DNA from: Mya arenaria | Taxonomy: Eukaryota > Mollusca > Bivalvia > Myida > Myidae | NCBI RefSeq assembly: GCF_026914265.1 | Contig: NC_069135.1 | Location: 7,519,001 to 7,583,000, forward strand | Reading direction: 5' to 3' | DNA length: 64,000 nt | Shown: one piece after another, positions 49,668 to 63,800 of the stretch | How positions within the stretch are numbered: position 1 is the stretch's first letter | Layout of the letters: each line of letters begins with the position of its first letter | The notes under the pieces: model-generated | Seen by the model: only the letters and a program-made list of their open reading frames with translations | What the model was told of the DNA's origin: nothing | Database searches by the model: none | Translations under genes and position numbers: made by a program

Positions 49668-51873
49668 CTGTAACATTGTAAAACGACTAATAAAGTAAAT
49701 GAAATATTCATTGTTTTTTCGAGAAGCCAGTATTCGATATCGTGTATCACACCAACACTTTTGACAATATACCACGTGTTTGACGCAGCGAAGCAGAACG
49801 ATCGTGCAGTCAAAAGGCCATTTAGGGTCAGGAGTGGGCTATGTCGTCCCTGTCCCACTCCGTTTTACGTCACTGGGCAATGTCGTCCCTGTCCCGCCCC
49901 GTTATACGTCACTGGGCAATGTCGTCCCTGTCCCGCCCCGTTATACGTCACTGGGCAATGTCGTCCCTGTCCCGCCCCGTTATACGTCACTGGGCAATGT
50001 CGTCCCTGTCCCGCCCCGTTATACGTCACTGGGCAATGTCGTCCATGTCCCGCCCCGTTATACGTCACTGGGCAATGTCGTCCCTGTCCTTACCGTGATC
50101 CGTCAGCGGGCAATGTTGTTCTTGCCCCTCCCCGTTATACGTCAGTGGGCAATTGCGTCATTGTCACACCCCGTTAAACGCCAATGGACAATGTCGTCCC
50201 TGCCCCTTCCCGTTATACGTCGGTGGGCAATGTCGGTCCTGTCTCTACCCCGTTATACGTCAATGGACAATGTATTTCCTGCCCCTTCCCGTTATACGTC
50301 AGTGGGCTATGTCGTCCCTGTCCCGCCCCGTTATACGTCAGTGGGCAATGTCGTCCCTGTCCCGCCCCGTTATACGTCAGTGGGCAATGTCGTCCCTGTC
50401 CCGCCCCGTTATACGTCAGTGGGCAATGTCGCTCCTGTCCCTACCCATTATACGTCAGTGGGCAATGTCGTCACTGTCCCTACCCATTATACGTCAGTGG
50501 GCAATGTCGTCACTGTCCCTACCCATTATACGTCAGTGGGCAATGTCGTCACTGTCCCTACCCATTATACGTCAGTGGGCAATGTCGCTCCTGTCCCTAC
50601 CCATTATACGTCAGTGGGCAATGTCGCCCTGTCCCGCCCCGTTATACGTCAGTGGGCAATGTCGCTCCTGTCCCGCCCCGTTATACGTCACTGAAAGAGA
50701 ACACTTTAGGAACACACCAACCCTGTTTTCCAAACTTTATTCACTCTCTCATCTCTTTATATTATGTATAAATATGCACAAAATCAAATAAACAGGGTAC
50801 TACCTCTAGAAGGCCTACTGACTGTTGGCACAATGTGGAATACACCTGGGATTCGCAAATCCTTAACAAGAACAAATATGTACAATAGCACAAACTACAT
50901 CTGACATGAACCTTTTGTAACTTAGTTCAGAAAATAAAAGCTTACAACAAATATGCAAAGCTGAAGCCTCAAAATCATTTGCACCAAAATCATTTGCACA
51001 CAGAAGATGCATGCCTTCAAAAACAGTGGCTTATTATAGTGCACTTTCTACCGTTGATTGTTATTTGAATGTATAGAAAACATGATACAATCCTGCAATC
51101 TGTTTTGTTTTTAAATGTACCAAACATTATCATCTTTGAATAAAGTTACATTGCGTGGGATATCCCACATGTCAAATAATAAAAAATAAAAAATTGTTTG
51201 TTATATAAGTTTTATATTCATGTACTGCATATGATAAATTAATACCTTGAAATAAACAGGTCATAATATTGGTTGAAACATGAAATAGCTACATCCATAA
51301 AATGATTTAAAGCGGAAGAGACTGAAACCAAGAATATATTATGGAATGAAATTTGTTCAGATTAATAATAGCTACACATTGTATGTTCCACCGTTTCGCA
51401 TAATGATCATGCCGTTCTTGATAACGTAAGGGTCCTTCCCTTTCAATATCGAATTCCGCATGCTCAATGCTTGTATAATAAGGATGCGATGCGCGTATGC
51501 TTTAACGATTGTTAAATTTAAAACAATTAACAATCCTTGATATAAGGGGTACTGGCAGCTGGCTATGGCAGCTGGAGATGATCCTTAGCTGTGTACTGCA
51601 ACATGTCTTCTATGAGAGCCATTGATTTGCTCTGTGTTAGGTGTTTTCTACCCAACAATACCATTAAAACTAGTTAACAATAAATATATACTTTGCACAA
51701 TAAAATTATTGGTCTATATACAAATAGTTTATGGAACAAGTTCAACGCCGTATTTGTAAAGTATTACGATAAGTGTATCCCAAATTAAGCAGTTGCTTAG
51801 ACGTGTAGTGTATACATGTGTCATTTGCGTATCATATATCAATTAAAATCCTATCTACTGAAGTTCATTGGTG
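49668..51873. other. Spacer between genes A and B
   Basis: Holds the 39-bp minisatellite (49836-50692) and about 1.2 kb of AT-rich sequence that probably includes the 3' untranslated region of gene B. Upstream exons or the promoter of gene A may lie here but I could not identify them. Confidence 0.4.
49836..50692. repeat. 39-bp minisatellite, 22 units
   Basis: The unit is GGGCAATGTCGTCCCTGTCC followed by CGCCCCGTTATACGTCAST. The first block of about six units ends CGTCACT, later ones CGTCAGT, and a run of units has CCTACCCATTATACG in place of CGCCCCGTTATACG. Total length, 857 bp, is 22 x 39 minus one; one unit near 50625 lacks a base. Because 39 is a multiple of three, the array stays open in several frames on both strands. 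Those frames (up to 304 aa) have no start context, splice or homology support and are not annotated as genes. Confidence 0.95.
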
Positions 51874-54800
51874 TCAAGACCAGATCATTGGAGGCGGGCT
51901 GTCAGACTTGATGTCTATATGCTCCTCTTCTATCATCTTTGGCAAACTGAAATTGCAACACATTACATTCAAGAACGGTCAACAACTTAATTAATCAACT
52001 TCAGCTTAAATTTACCAATGCACATACATGTTCTTAAAAGTGCAGACAAAGCTCTGTTTATAACGGTTTACTCATAGTCCCAAGGAGTAAAATGCATTTA
52101 TTGGACCAAGCATTTTCAAGTTTTCCAATATGACCAAATGAATACACTCCTCCTACAAGTAACGAATGCTTTAAACAAAAGACATAGCAATTGAAGAAGA
52201 TGGCATACGTGGCGACTTTCTCCAGCAGCTTCCTCTTCTCATCCTTAAGGTCATCCGGTTTAATCTTTCCATCCAGAAGGTCCTGTGCCTGGGACCGCAG
52301 TTGGAACACCGAGGCCCGATTCAGCGGGTGTCCTAAGGAAAGGGAAATAAACTTGGCTAATTAAGCGTGTGTACGGTATGTAGGGATTTTGCACAAGTAT
52401 TTTCCTTTTCTATTTCTGAACTGCAGCTTATATTAAATTCTTCGAAGTTACGTGTAGCTTGACTTTACTCACCCCTTTGAACATGTGGCATGCGTTACCA
52501 ACAATCAGGGCTTTTTCATAACGGTGTCATTACCCTACATAGACCTAAAGTCTTTCATTAAGCTTATCTTTATGCATATAGTAACTTACTAACGGTTTCA
52601 AGGCAAAACATCGTAAGATCAAGACTTTTAGTGAAATAGTATCTAGGTTAAAATTTTAAATGAATTTTTAATCACAAAATCAAATAAACATTGGAACAAA
52701 TGACCCATCCCGCCCATGATTATTTCGTGATGTGTAAAAAGCCTTGATGAAAACACTTAGCACACATCAGCTCGTACCTAGCGGGTTCATGTCCCTCTGC
52801 CTGTGTCCCCCGGACGGCTTGCGCATCATGTGGTCATACTTGTCATCGCGCATGTCCAGAGGATTGTCCACGATGTTTTCGTGCATCGATAGGAATAGGG
52901 GTACGTAACACAAATAATCCAGGAATGATATCTGGAGAAATAAATATTAAAACATTGTTGTAACGTTGATCTTACCCCAAATGTTTTATTCGATATGGAC
53001 CAATTTCTAGACTTGAGCATTCCTGTTCGCCTTTTTACATATAAATCCAACATTAGTAAAGGAATTTACATACGTTTCTAGTAACTTGTTTTCCAATCCT
53101 TATTCTTTGTATTGTTGTTAAAATAACTTGTATATGCAAACTTGAAATAAAAATACTGTTCAAACTAAATCCAACATTTTTTGCGTTCTCCGCTTTTTCA
53201 TTTTGTACAATTATCTTTTGAATATTACAAATCTGTTTTTATTACAGTTAAGCATTTTCCTACCTCCAAAAATGCGTTAGGCTGCAGCCTATCCATGATG
53301 AAGTCCTGTTGTTTCCAGTTCAGCCCTCCGGCAATCAGCTCGATCCTGAGTGATTCCGCCTTGATGAAGTTGGCGTCACGGTCCGACTCCGCGTTGCAGT
53401 AGAACATCGCCTTGTACAACTCCATCTTGCGCTGAATGTCCAACAAGTCGCTGATCTCCAGCAGGTACTTACTCAGGGGACTAAAAGGGAATGAAGGGTG
53501 CAATATGTGCCTAAGTGTTTAATCTTTCATAAACAAAAAATGAAAAAAAAAAAAAACAATGACAGATATTACTAGTTGCCGTGTACAATAAACACACACG
53601 ACATATAATTGAACAGATTGTATGAAATTCAACTCTAAAGTTTATGTAACAAATTTGATGTAAGTGCACATTGTTTACAACTTTGTGCCTTCGACAATTT
53701 CATTTTTTATTCAATATCTTAAGTAAAACTCTTAAAATAAAGCAGAACGAATATTATAATTGGGAAATGCAAACGAAAATGTAACAGCACTTACTCCATC
53801 TTGGTCACCCTTTCGCATAGTGCCGTGATAACGGCAAACATTCTAAACGTAACTTGGGACGCATCATCTATTTTCAAAACCTAGAAAAATATATTTGTTT
53901 TAAAAGGTTTACGTTAACGATTGCGTTAAAATGGTTCATGTTATATGCTAATCAATAATAAGATCTTTAAATCAATCGAACCCATTGAATCAAATGAGCC
54001 TCTTATCTACCTTAAAAACGTATTCAAACTGTTTGTGTGTCAACTGCTGTACACTTGGCACGCCTTCCAAAGCTTGTCTCGTTTCCTAAAAATGAAAGAG
54101 TGTATTGTACATGTGGCTGCCCGTTTAACGCTTCCATATTTAGACAAAATTTCAGATTTCAAACAAATTCTAAACATAAACTCAATAATGTTCCTGGAAA
54201 GATTGTGTATCATAATATACCTTAAATTAATTAAGCTGTTACATTCAGTGATACAATAAATTAAGAAAGCAAACAAAACGCCATGGTAATCGCCTTTGTT
54301 AAAGCCATGGTTATCGGTTTTGACTTGAACGTTCTAACCTTTGCTGATATGACGGTGTTGAAATCGTCATCCTCGACAACAAATGCCCTGGCGTAAGTCT
54401 CGATAAGTCCGGGGTCGACTAGTTTGTAATGGGTAAGGAAATCTATATCTCCTGTAAAAAAACAATGAACGTATACACGTGCATTCAACTATCAGTCAAC
54501 CGCCCATAGCATTTTTAAAACCGTGGGCGGTACTTTTATTGCTTAAAATATCTGACGATTGTTTCGTTACTCACGCAAAGCCATCACTGCACCAACAATC
54601 TCCACGACTTATTGACATTGATCTATATCTATTATCATGATTTTATAAACGCTATGAGATATCTCAAAGCCATGCGATACGACAATGAAAGAACGGTGTT
54701 TTACCCTTTTCATCCAGGTCCTTGGCATAGTCATCCTCCTTGAGTTTGCTCTGTTCCAGGATCTTCTTCATATGGTCCTGCAGCTTCTTGCCTCCACGCT

Positions 54801-57800
54801 TCCATACAACGTTCACCTTCTTGATTCCCCGCACTGCATGTACACACCGCGGGTTATGCATTGTAAGTATGTTTTAAACATATCGTAATTGCATGCCTAT
54901 GAAAGGCTGCATGTAATTTAAGCAATGCGGATTTAACGTCTCCTTGCCGAATGCGTCCATTAACAACAATCTTATCAAACTAAACTGTAATCGCGATATG
55001 CTTTTTATGTACCCAGCATTGAACCCATTTACATGATATGCATGTTCGAAATGCATGTTTAGGTTTTTCATTGCCTTCTAAGCCAAAAACTGAGTTTCTA
55101 CTGATTAAACTACAGAGACTTACATGTAGTGACGTCCAAATCCTCGTCGTTGGCTAGATCATCCGTGTTTGCATCACTTCCAAATTCACTAGCGCGCTTT
55201 GTGGGTATCACCTTGTCTCCGTCAGTTATATGTATGTCCCCTCCAAATCTCTCCTTAAGTAACCTGGCGATTTCTTTCTTATCCAGTGTGGGGTCAATGC
55301 CCAACTTGCGTAGATCATCGTCCGTGAGTTTGGACAGGTCAATCTTTTTCTTGCCATCTCGGAGACGAATCTTGCCGTCCGCTCCTACTTCAAACTGCGC
55401 ATCTTCTTCACCACCTTAAGAGAAAGCTTCAAAATGTGACTTGTTTTTAGTGTTCATATGGTTTGTCCACTTTCAATGGCTACATTATGACCTATGCCAA
55501 ATTTCTCGAAACTTCTTAAGTCCCGTATAACAAGATTAAGCTAAGCTCACTAAGCCAGACCCCAACGCACCAACTAAGCGGTGTAAAGGAGGAATTCGGA
55601 ACTCTGTAGGGGGTAGTCTACCCTCACCAGTACATGACGTGTTAAGCCAACGATAATCTTACAACGTTAGATGCATTAAAACGATGCGCAATATCAAAGA
55701 GAATAAAAAATGACATACATAATTTATTCTAAATTAACGATTAAGTAATTTTATAAGATAAAGGCAACGACGTCATGACGTTGTATTATGAATTATAGTT
55801 TCTCTTCACGAAAGATGAACAAATCGGAATTGATTTAAAATACAAACCTCCGAACTTCTTTGGACTTTTCTGTCTTTTAACAACTCTGACATTTCCATCT
55901 TCATCTGTGACAAAGAGTTGCATATGTTATACATTTCATACATCTATGTTCAAGGGATAAATATGTTATACAATTCATTCATCTGTGACCAAGAGATGAA
56001 TACATTATACATCTGTGACAAAGATATGAATATTTAATACAGTTCATACATCTGTTATTTAAATAGTGTTGTAATAAAGTACATGTACAGTCAAAACCCG
56101 TTGGCTCGATATCGCTTGGCTCGATTTCCTCGTTGGCTCGAACTGGATGTAAAATACCGATTTTGATTAACTCTTTGTAAGCATTACCGCTTGGCTGGAT
56201 ATACGCGAGGATCGAATTACTTTTGCCGGTCCCTGCTATATCGAGGCAAAGTGTTTCGACTGTATTAGTAAACACGCACTTAAATACAGTATTTTTGATA
56301 CCCCTTAATTACTACTATAATTATTAAAATTTCAAAACACGTGTAACAAACCGGCTCCTTACCATATTCATAGTCGTATTCCGACCCGCTGTCGCCGTCC
56401 TGGAAAAACACAAAATAATCTCTAGACCTAGTATTTAATTTCAGAAATTCGATTTTCAACTTGTGAAAAGACTTATTTGTGATCATACTTATATATTATA
56501 TATATCATATCGTATAAGATCCTTACAAATCTCACCATTGGTGTTTGATTGATACGTTTCTAGAACAAACTATATATGATAAAGACATAATGCATACCGC
56601 TCCTTTCTTCTTCTTTCTAATCACTCTTCCTTGATCATCATATTCCTAAAACAACACATGAAAACATGTTAAACGCCATAAATTTCTTGCGCTTTACTAA
56701 CCCTATGTGTTGTCACAGTTATATAGTAAAAGTAAATGCAACAATGTTCCATCAATATACACACATTTCAGTTTAATGAACTATTGTGGTTTATTTTATT
56801 GCCATTTCTTGTTTAACCAGACAAAGAACAAAGCTAAGACATGTTGTACTGTCTTTCCTGAACAAGCAGTCTCGAGAGGAAATGTTTACTCACATATTCG
56901 TAATCGTCAGGCCCAGCGTCTCCCGGTCTGTGTGTTTTGTTTTTACCCTTCTTATTAATCTTCTTCCCAGTCACCGGGTCGTACTCACCTATAGTTTCCA
57001 TGAAAATCCGGAATTAATACTTTTATTTACTGTATTGGTCAAGAGCATGTCTAGTTTGATATAATTTTTAGTGTCTATGAGTCTCTGTTTGAGAGCTGTT
57101 ACATGTAAAAAGCCGTTCTTTGTTAATAAAGCAGGAGAGTGAAGCAACATCTAGTTATTAGCTACTATGTCAAGCATCTACAAAAAATTCGGATCAAAGA
57201 AAATAACATATAAGTAAAAATGAAGTTAGACACTTACCACACTGCGGCTAGCCTCTACCAAGACTCTGCGAAACAAGCAAAAAGCAAAACAAAAACGTTT
57301 TCGGCCATCTGTAAGCGCAAAATCTATACGGTAAAGCGGTTATTTCGTGTTAAAAGTAGCAATAGAAAACGGATCTAGTGTTAAACTGTTAATTCTGATC
57401 TAACATTAACAGCACAAGACAACATCTTCATCGTGCGGTTATTTCCTTTTTTTCTTGTCAGAGAAAAGCTTAATAGATCAGAAATGGACCACAGATCTAG
57501 CAACAAAACTGTAGCGACTGGAACACACTCGGACAAACACAATCAGAACACAAAGCATAGACCATGCATATTAAAGTTATGAATTCATGCCCTTAATCTA
57601 TACGTATTGCAAACACTATTTTATTGAATTTAATATGATCTAGATCATAAGTAAAATATACCTTTCCTTATGTTGTTTTGAAGAAACAAATCATTCTTAA
57701 ATATTTTCTAGGTTTGCATTGTTCGTCACAATTCAGACATCTATTTAAGTGTGATTGGCATAATAATTGCAGTAATGTGACTTACTCTCGTCGCTTTCAT

Positions 57801-60800
57801 CGTCCCCTTCATGGCCGTCCTTCTTCTTCCGTTTTCCCTGCTTCCTGAAAACAGCAGAAAAGGTTTGCAATGTCTTAAACAGCTTGTATATTAATATTCA
57901 ATTAACAAATGCATTATTAATACTTCTGAATAAAGTGACTGTTGTGTTCCTGCAACCTTCCAATTCTGAGTTATAGCATAATTAAGTGCATTCACAAACG
58001 CTTACTATCAACATTAAATGCTAGTGTGACCTAGTGTGCCTGAACGCAGACTGAACGAGCGAAAGACGCATGCAGTCAAACCATGTGTGAAAATGGAAAA
58101 AAAAAGACTTATATATGTACACGAGCTCGCTGATTCTGACGGGGTTTCCCTCCGAGTCGACAGTCCAGTCACTGGACGGGCTTATCAGCCCCTTCTCACG
58201 GAGGTCCTGGAGGATCTTCTGCTTCTTAGCTCTGAAAGCGAATTCAGGCTTAAGAGATCGAAACGTACAAAAGTGTTATTCTGAATGTTAGTACTAGGAG
58301 AAAATTTTCGTATTACAACTCATACCGTGCCTTTATTGCATGTTGCTAGATAATGGTCTGTAAATTGTACCATTCATATGGTACCCTTCTGAAAGATGAT
58401 TTAAGGATAACAATCTTTTTGAAATTTTTTGAATACTTTTTCAACGATAAGTCATATCTAGCCCAGAGTGTAGGATGCTGAATTTGTATGGCATGCCACC
58501 ACAGAAGTACAAACTTTATTTCCTTCATATTACAAACATACTGTATTATCTTAATGTTCCGTATGAGAAAGTCATACAAAATAATAATTTTGGTAAATAT
58601 ACACAGAAAATGCACATGTTGAAGCATCCCAATGAATGGGAAATCATTAAAAAAAAAACTGTTTATATAAACGCGTATGCTTTGGCCAAACTGTTCTAGA
58701 GAGTGCTGAGAAACTGATACAAACTATTTGATTTTTAAACCTCATTTACTTTCAGGACGAAAATATAATGAGCATACTAATCATAGTTAATAAAGTTGAA
58801 CAAGTTATTGTTTTAAATGGTAATGCATTTATTGGTGTCATTGGTGTTCAGTGTTGTTTTTGATAACTTTAATACCAAATTTGGTAAATAAAATACATAG
58901 ATAATTATCATCCATTATTATATTTTCTCCCTTTGGTCTGCAATATCGAAACAGGGTAAAGGGCAGACAAGTTGGGTATAACAAATATATAAAATAGTTA
59001 TATTAGATATATCCTCTATGTTTAGTTTTTCTTATAAATGAATGTTAATAAAACGTGAAATTTGGCCAATTACTTTTTGTGCTTATCGCGTTTTAAACAT
59101 GTGTTTATTCACGAATATATATTTTGAATAAAGGTCATGGGAACTCACTCTTTCTTGACTGACTTCCTGACTGGTTCTCCCGTGTCGGAGTCTATGGACC
59201 AGTCACTGCTCGGGCTTATAAGGCCTTTCTCTCGTAACTCCTGGAGCTTCTTCAACTTCTTTAACCTGTATATATGGACAATACATATATACTTCCTTAA
59301 GGACCAGTTTCTGTACACATGGGCGAAACATATTTCCTAGGGCTAGTTTCTGACAAAATGGGCAATACATACTTCCAGGGGACAGTTTAAATATGTGTAT
59401 GTATTACTGTATCCTTAAGCATATTTGCAATCAAGATCAATTTGACACTTTAATGTGCCGAGGTCAAGATAACACTAATAAATGACAGTTTTTACTTCTA
59501 ATTTAGTTAAAGCTTTATTTCATTTACTTAAAACAGGATCTCAGTATAGCTTGATATTATCTAAACATAGTTGTTCTTCTTGTGTTATATTTCCTATGAA
59601 AGCACGAGCTCATGGTGTAGACATGGACCAGTAGAGAATCCAGTGAGGGAGGATTTCTTGGGGGAAAGTCAATATAATGAGCAAATATGTTTAGTCGTTG
59701 GGGCGCGCGCCCACAAGGGTGCACCTGCTTGTTGTTAATCAATGCTCCAAATGCACGATCTAACCAACAAAAGGCTTTAAATGTAATAATTTTATTTTAG
59801 TTTTTTTTTTAATTCCCTCCTTTTAAGAATGAACTAGCACTGATTCGTACACTAAAATCGCAAACTAGCATCGTGTATACTAGGCTTTGAACTTTGTTAT
59901 GATGACATAAGGTGGATATATAGAAACAAAACCATCCATTTACATTTTCAAAATGGTTTTACCATTTTAATCTATAAAGAACTGAATGTTTTTAACAATG
60001 TAATATGTATGCAACTTAGTCGACCGAAAATGTTCAAACTATAAAAATGCAAATGGATGAGACGGATGCTACTGGGCATAAACAGAGGGTACAAACTCTT
60101 TCTGTTTCTCCACCATCAGGTCGTATTTATCCCCGTATTTCTCGCGTCGCCTGGCCTCCCGCGCCGCCTTCCGCTCCGCTTTGCCTTTGAAGTAGGCGGC
60201 CTTCTCCTCCTCTGTCATATTCTCCAGGTCCACGTCGTCAGAGGCGGTCGAGGCGTCACTGAAATCTCCCACGTCTTTGAACTTCCCTCCTTTGATCTGG
60301 CCAATCTTCTCCTTCGCCTTTGCTTCTGCTTTTGCTTTAATTTTGGCCTCTGTTTTCTGTTTGCTGGTGAGTTTCTGTTTTTTCACGAGCATTTTGCCGC
60401 CTTTTCCGTCGGAGACCTCGGAGTAAACACTGGGGTGGGAATAGGAGGACGATAACATTGAGGTCAGAGGAATGAATTATGACATGCGGGAATGGTGTAT
60501 CAGGAGATATAAACAGATTAATGGGCAATGGGAAAACGTGAACATATCCATATACGATCACGGGCAACTCTACATCAACATGCATTATATGAACTAGCAA
60601 AACATGCAAACAGTCTAGATTTCACACATAAAAAGGTAATACCGATAGACAGCTTTTAAGTCCATCGTGACAATGTGGCTAACTAATAATGTCAAACATA
60701 TTTCCAACTCAACTGTAAGTATAGATTTAGCATTAGTTCATGACATGTTGTCGATTTCTTGATTCTTGCATACTTGTCAATACTACACGTAGCTATTAAA

Positions 60801-63800
60801 CCACGCAGTCCACACAGCTTACCTTTCATCTGACTCTGAGAAGGACTCGGCGTCACCATACCCTATCACATTCCCCTGTGCGTCCCTTATCTTCTTCTTC
60901 CTAGTAACCCGGCGAGTTCCTCCCTCACTAATTTCACTGGTGTAACTATAATCACTTCCGCTTCCGCCCCGCTTTTTCTTTCCCTTCTTTTCAGCCTTTG
61001 CTTTTGCTTCCTTTTCTTTTCGTTTCTTTTCCGCGAGTCTTCCACCAGGTTTGTCACTGTCAGCACTATGATAGCTTTCACTGCCACTGTAGGTTCCGTC
61101 GTCACGTTTACGTCGACGGCGGACATGACGCGTCCCACCCTCACTGACAACACTGTAATAACTATGAGCACTGTTTTGATGTTCACGTTCACGACGTCGC
61201 TGACGTCGACGCTTAGCACCTTCCTCATCTTGACTACTATGATACGATTCCGCGTCGCTATACGTACCGTCAGCGCGTTTACGTCGCCGCTGAACGTGGC
61301 GTGTGCCACCGGCGCTTACGTGGCTCTTATAGCTGTACTCACTGTCGCTGTCGTTGTTACGCTTGCCATCCTTCCGGCGCTGACGGTCGAGCGCCGTCTC
61401 CTCTTCGCCGCCCTTGCCTTTCTTTCCTTTCTTTCCTTTCTGCATAGACGCGATTCCGCTGTCAAGGTCAGATTCATGTCCAATTTTCCTGAAAACAAGT
61501 ATTGGTAGATTTCTGTTTCGTAAGAAATGTGTTTTTTTGATCGGGCCCAACAGGCCGATACGACTCATAGTAGCATTGATTGAGAGAAATAAACCTGACC
61601 AAACTTGAATTCGAAAACATAAGTAATACTATTAATAATAATTGACAATAGAGAGATGGCTTCTTACTTTTTGTATTTCTTTCCTGTAAGAGGGTCCACC
61701 ACAACTTCATAGACTGTCCCATCCTCGCCGACAATACGCTGACCCGCCTTTGCTGCAACATTCATTTATTCCGTAAATAAATAAAACAAAACATATGTAT
61801 TAATATGCTCATTTGCAAACAACATGAGGAATTTTAACTAACATTGTTCTTTGCGGATGTTACTTGTTTTTTTTGCAAAGAATACCGTTTTAGCATTACA
61901 AATCAGAAAATGACGATCTTCTTTCAATGTTAGGGACTCAGTCAGAAAAAGTTCTTATTTAATTGTTTAAAATCAATCAACACTCTTTTTTAAAACGTAA
62001 TTTATCACACCAAACTAAACATGTCCTACCCATCTGGAGCTGTGGGTCGTCATCGTCATACACCGTGGACGCCTTCTCCCAGTCCTCGATCTTCTCGCCC
62101 GCCCCGAGGTCCATAAAACGTTCCAGGAATTTAGGGTCGCCGCCTGCCGCCTGAAACGCCGCATACTCCTCCTCTGTCAGTAACACCGTCTTCTCGATCA
62201 GCCTTCCACTCTTCGTCCGTACAAGCGTCTTGATAACCTTCATAGGCTTACCTTCTGCTTTCTCCCATCCTTCCAACGTCCCTCCATCCTCCCCGAGGTA
62301 TTTCCCTAAAATTGCATCAGCATCTGCCCCACCGGCCATCAGCCGGTCATACTCGTCCGCGCGAACCATGATCGTTTTCTCGATGATACGTCCACTCTTT
62401 GTACGCACTTTCATTTTGATAGCTTTCATCGGTTCCTCGCTTTCCCATCCTTCTATTGTTTGGCCATCCTCCAATGGCAAGTATTTCTTGAGAATATCCG
62501 CTGGATTCAACCCTTCCTTTATCATCTTATCATAATCCTCCTGTGAAATCATAATCGTTTTCTCTATCAGCCTACCACTCTTTGTTCTCACATAAGTCTT
62601 TATAGTCTTCATCTTCGCCTCGTCCCATCCCTCCACAGTCTCCCCCTCTTTAACATACTTCTTTAACAAGTCCTTAGCATCCACCTCTCCCTTGGTGATC
62701 TTATCATAATCCTCCTTAGACACATAGATCAGCTTCTCTATAAGGCGGCCGCTCTTGGTGCGCACGTATGTCTTAATAGCCTTCACTTCATCCTTGTCCC
62801 AGGACTCTAGACCCGCCGCCTCATCCTTGGACAGGTACTTCTTGAGGATGTCGGCCGCGCCCTTTCCGGACTTGAACGCCTCGTAATCCTCCTCGGTCAG
62901 AAAGATGATCCGCTCAACCAGTCGTCCACTTTTCGTCCGGATGTATGTCTTGATCGCTTTCATCTCTTGAAAAAATTGAAGAAGGTAAAATTAAAAGAAT
63001 GACACGCACTAACGGAAGACTGACTTACAGGCCGACCGAACGACCTACAGACGCAGAGACAAAAATGTGGATTGTCCATCTCCATCTATGAAGAAAATAA
63101 TGCAACAAAACACACATTTTATGGAATCATATAGTTGCACAAATTTTACTGAGTCGTAGTTTGCCAAAATCAAACTGCAAAGTCTATGTTGCGCTCTATC
63201 GAATTGTGGTTCAGGAAACAATATACGCGTATTCTGGTACATAAATTCCACGAAATTAAACACATATTTCCATCAAATTACAGTTTTTCAAACTGGTATA
63301 TCATAATGATTGTCAAGGGTGGACATATTTACTATCTTGCATATTTGTTGGACAAAAGTATCCCGTGTTGCTGCGGATAACAGGCTGTCCTTTCACTTAT
63401 ACAATGGAAACTACCAGGACAAGCATAGAACATGTGTTCGAAAATTCAAAACTTAACCCTGCTTTAGAAAACAAGGCAAGGGTCCGAAAGACAATGTACT
63501 TGAGACACAAACAAAAACACTACATACAAAAATACAAACACCACAAACAGACAACAACACACATCAAAATAGCTTTACCGATAACTGATTGGATGACCTC
63601 TTTGGAACGTTCAGTGAAACAGTGTTCTTTGGAACACTACTGGGGACTTGAATTCACGTTAGTTGTATGGACATAGTGATGTATGTCATTATTTATAAAC
63701 ACATACTTTTTAACTATAAGAGCGTATAAGTATGTTTTTGTTGTCTGAGCAACGTATCGTAGGAACCACTTCATTTGTGATTCTCTTTCATTAAGGGAGA

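Noticed and set aside
49836-50692. CRISPR-like array
   Set aside because: Units are contiguous without unique spacers, and the DNA is eukaryotic.
49761-50791. Long overlapping open frames (138, 304, 212 and 195 aa) with 13-residue repeats
   Set aside because: They are different frames of the 39-bp minisatellite, whose unit length is a multiple of three; no frame is favoured and none has a start or splice context.
63365-63676. 103-aa plus-strand frame
   Set aside because: No recognisable family, lies in a probable intron of gene B, and has low-complexity Lys/His/Thr content.
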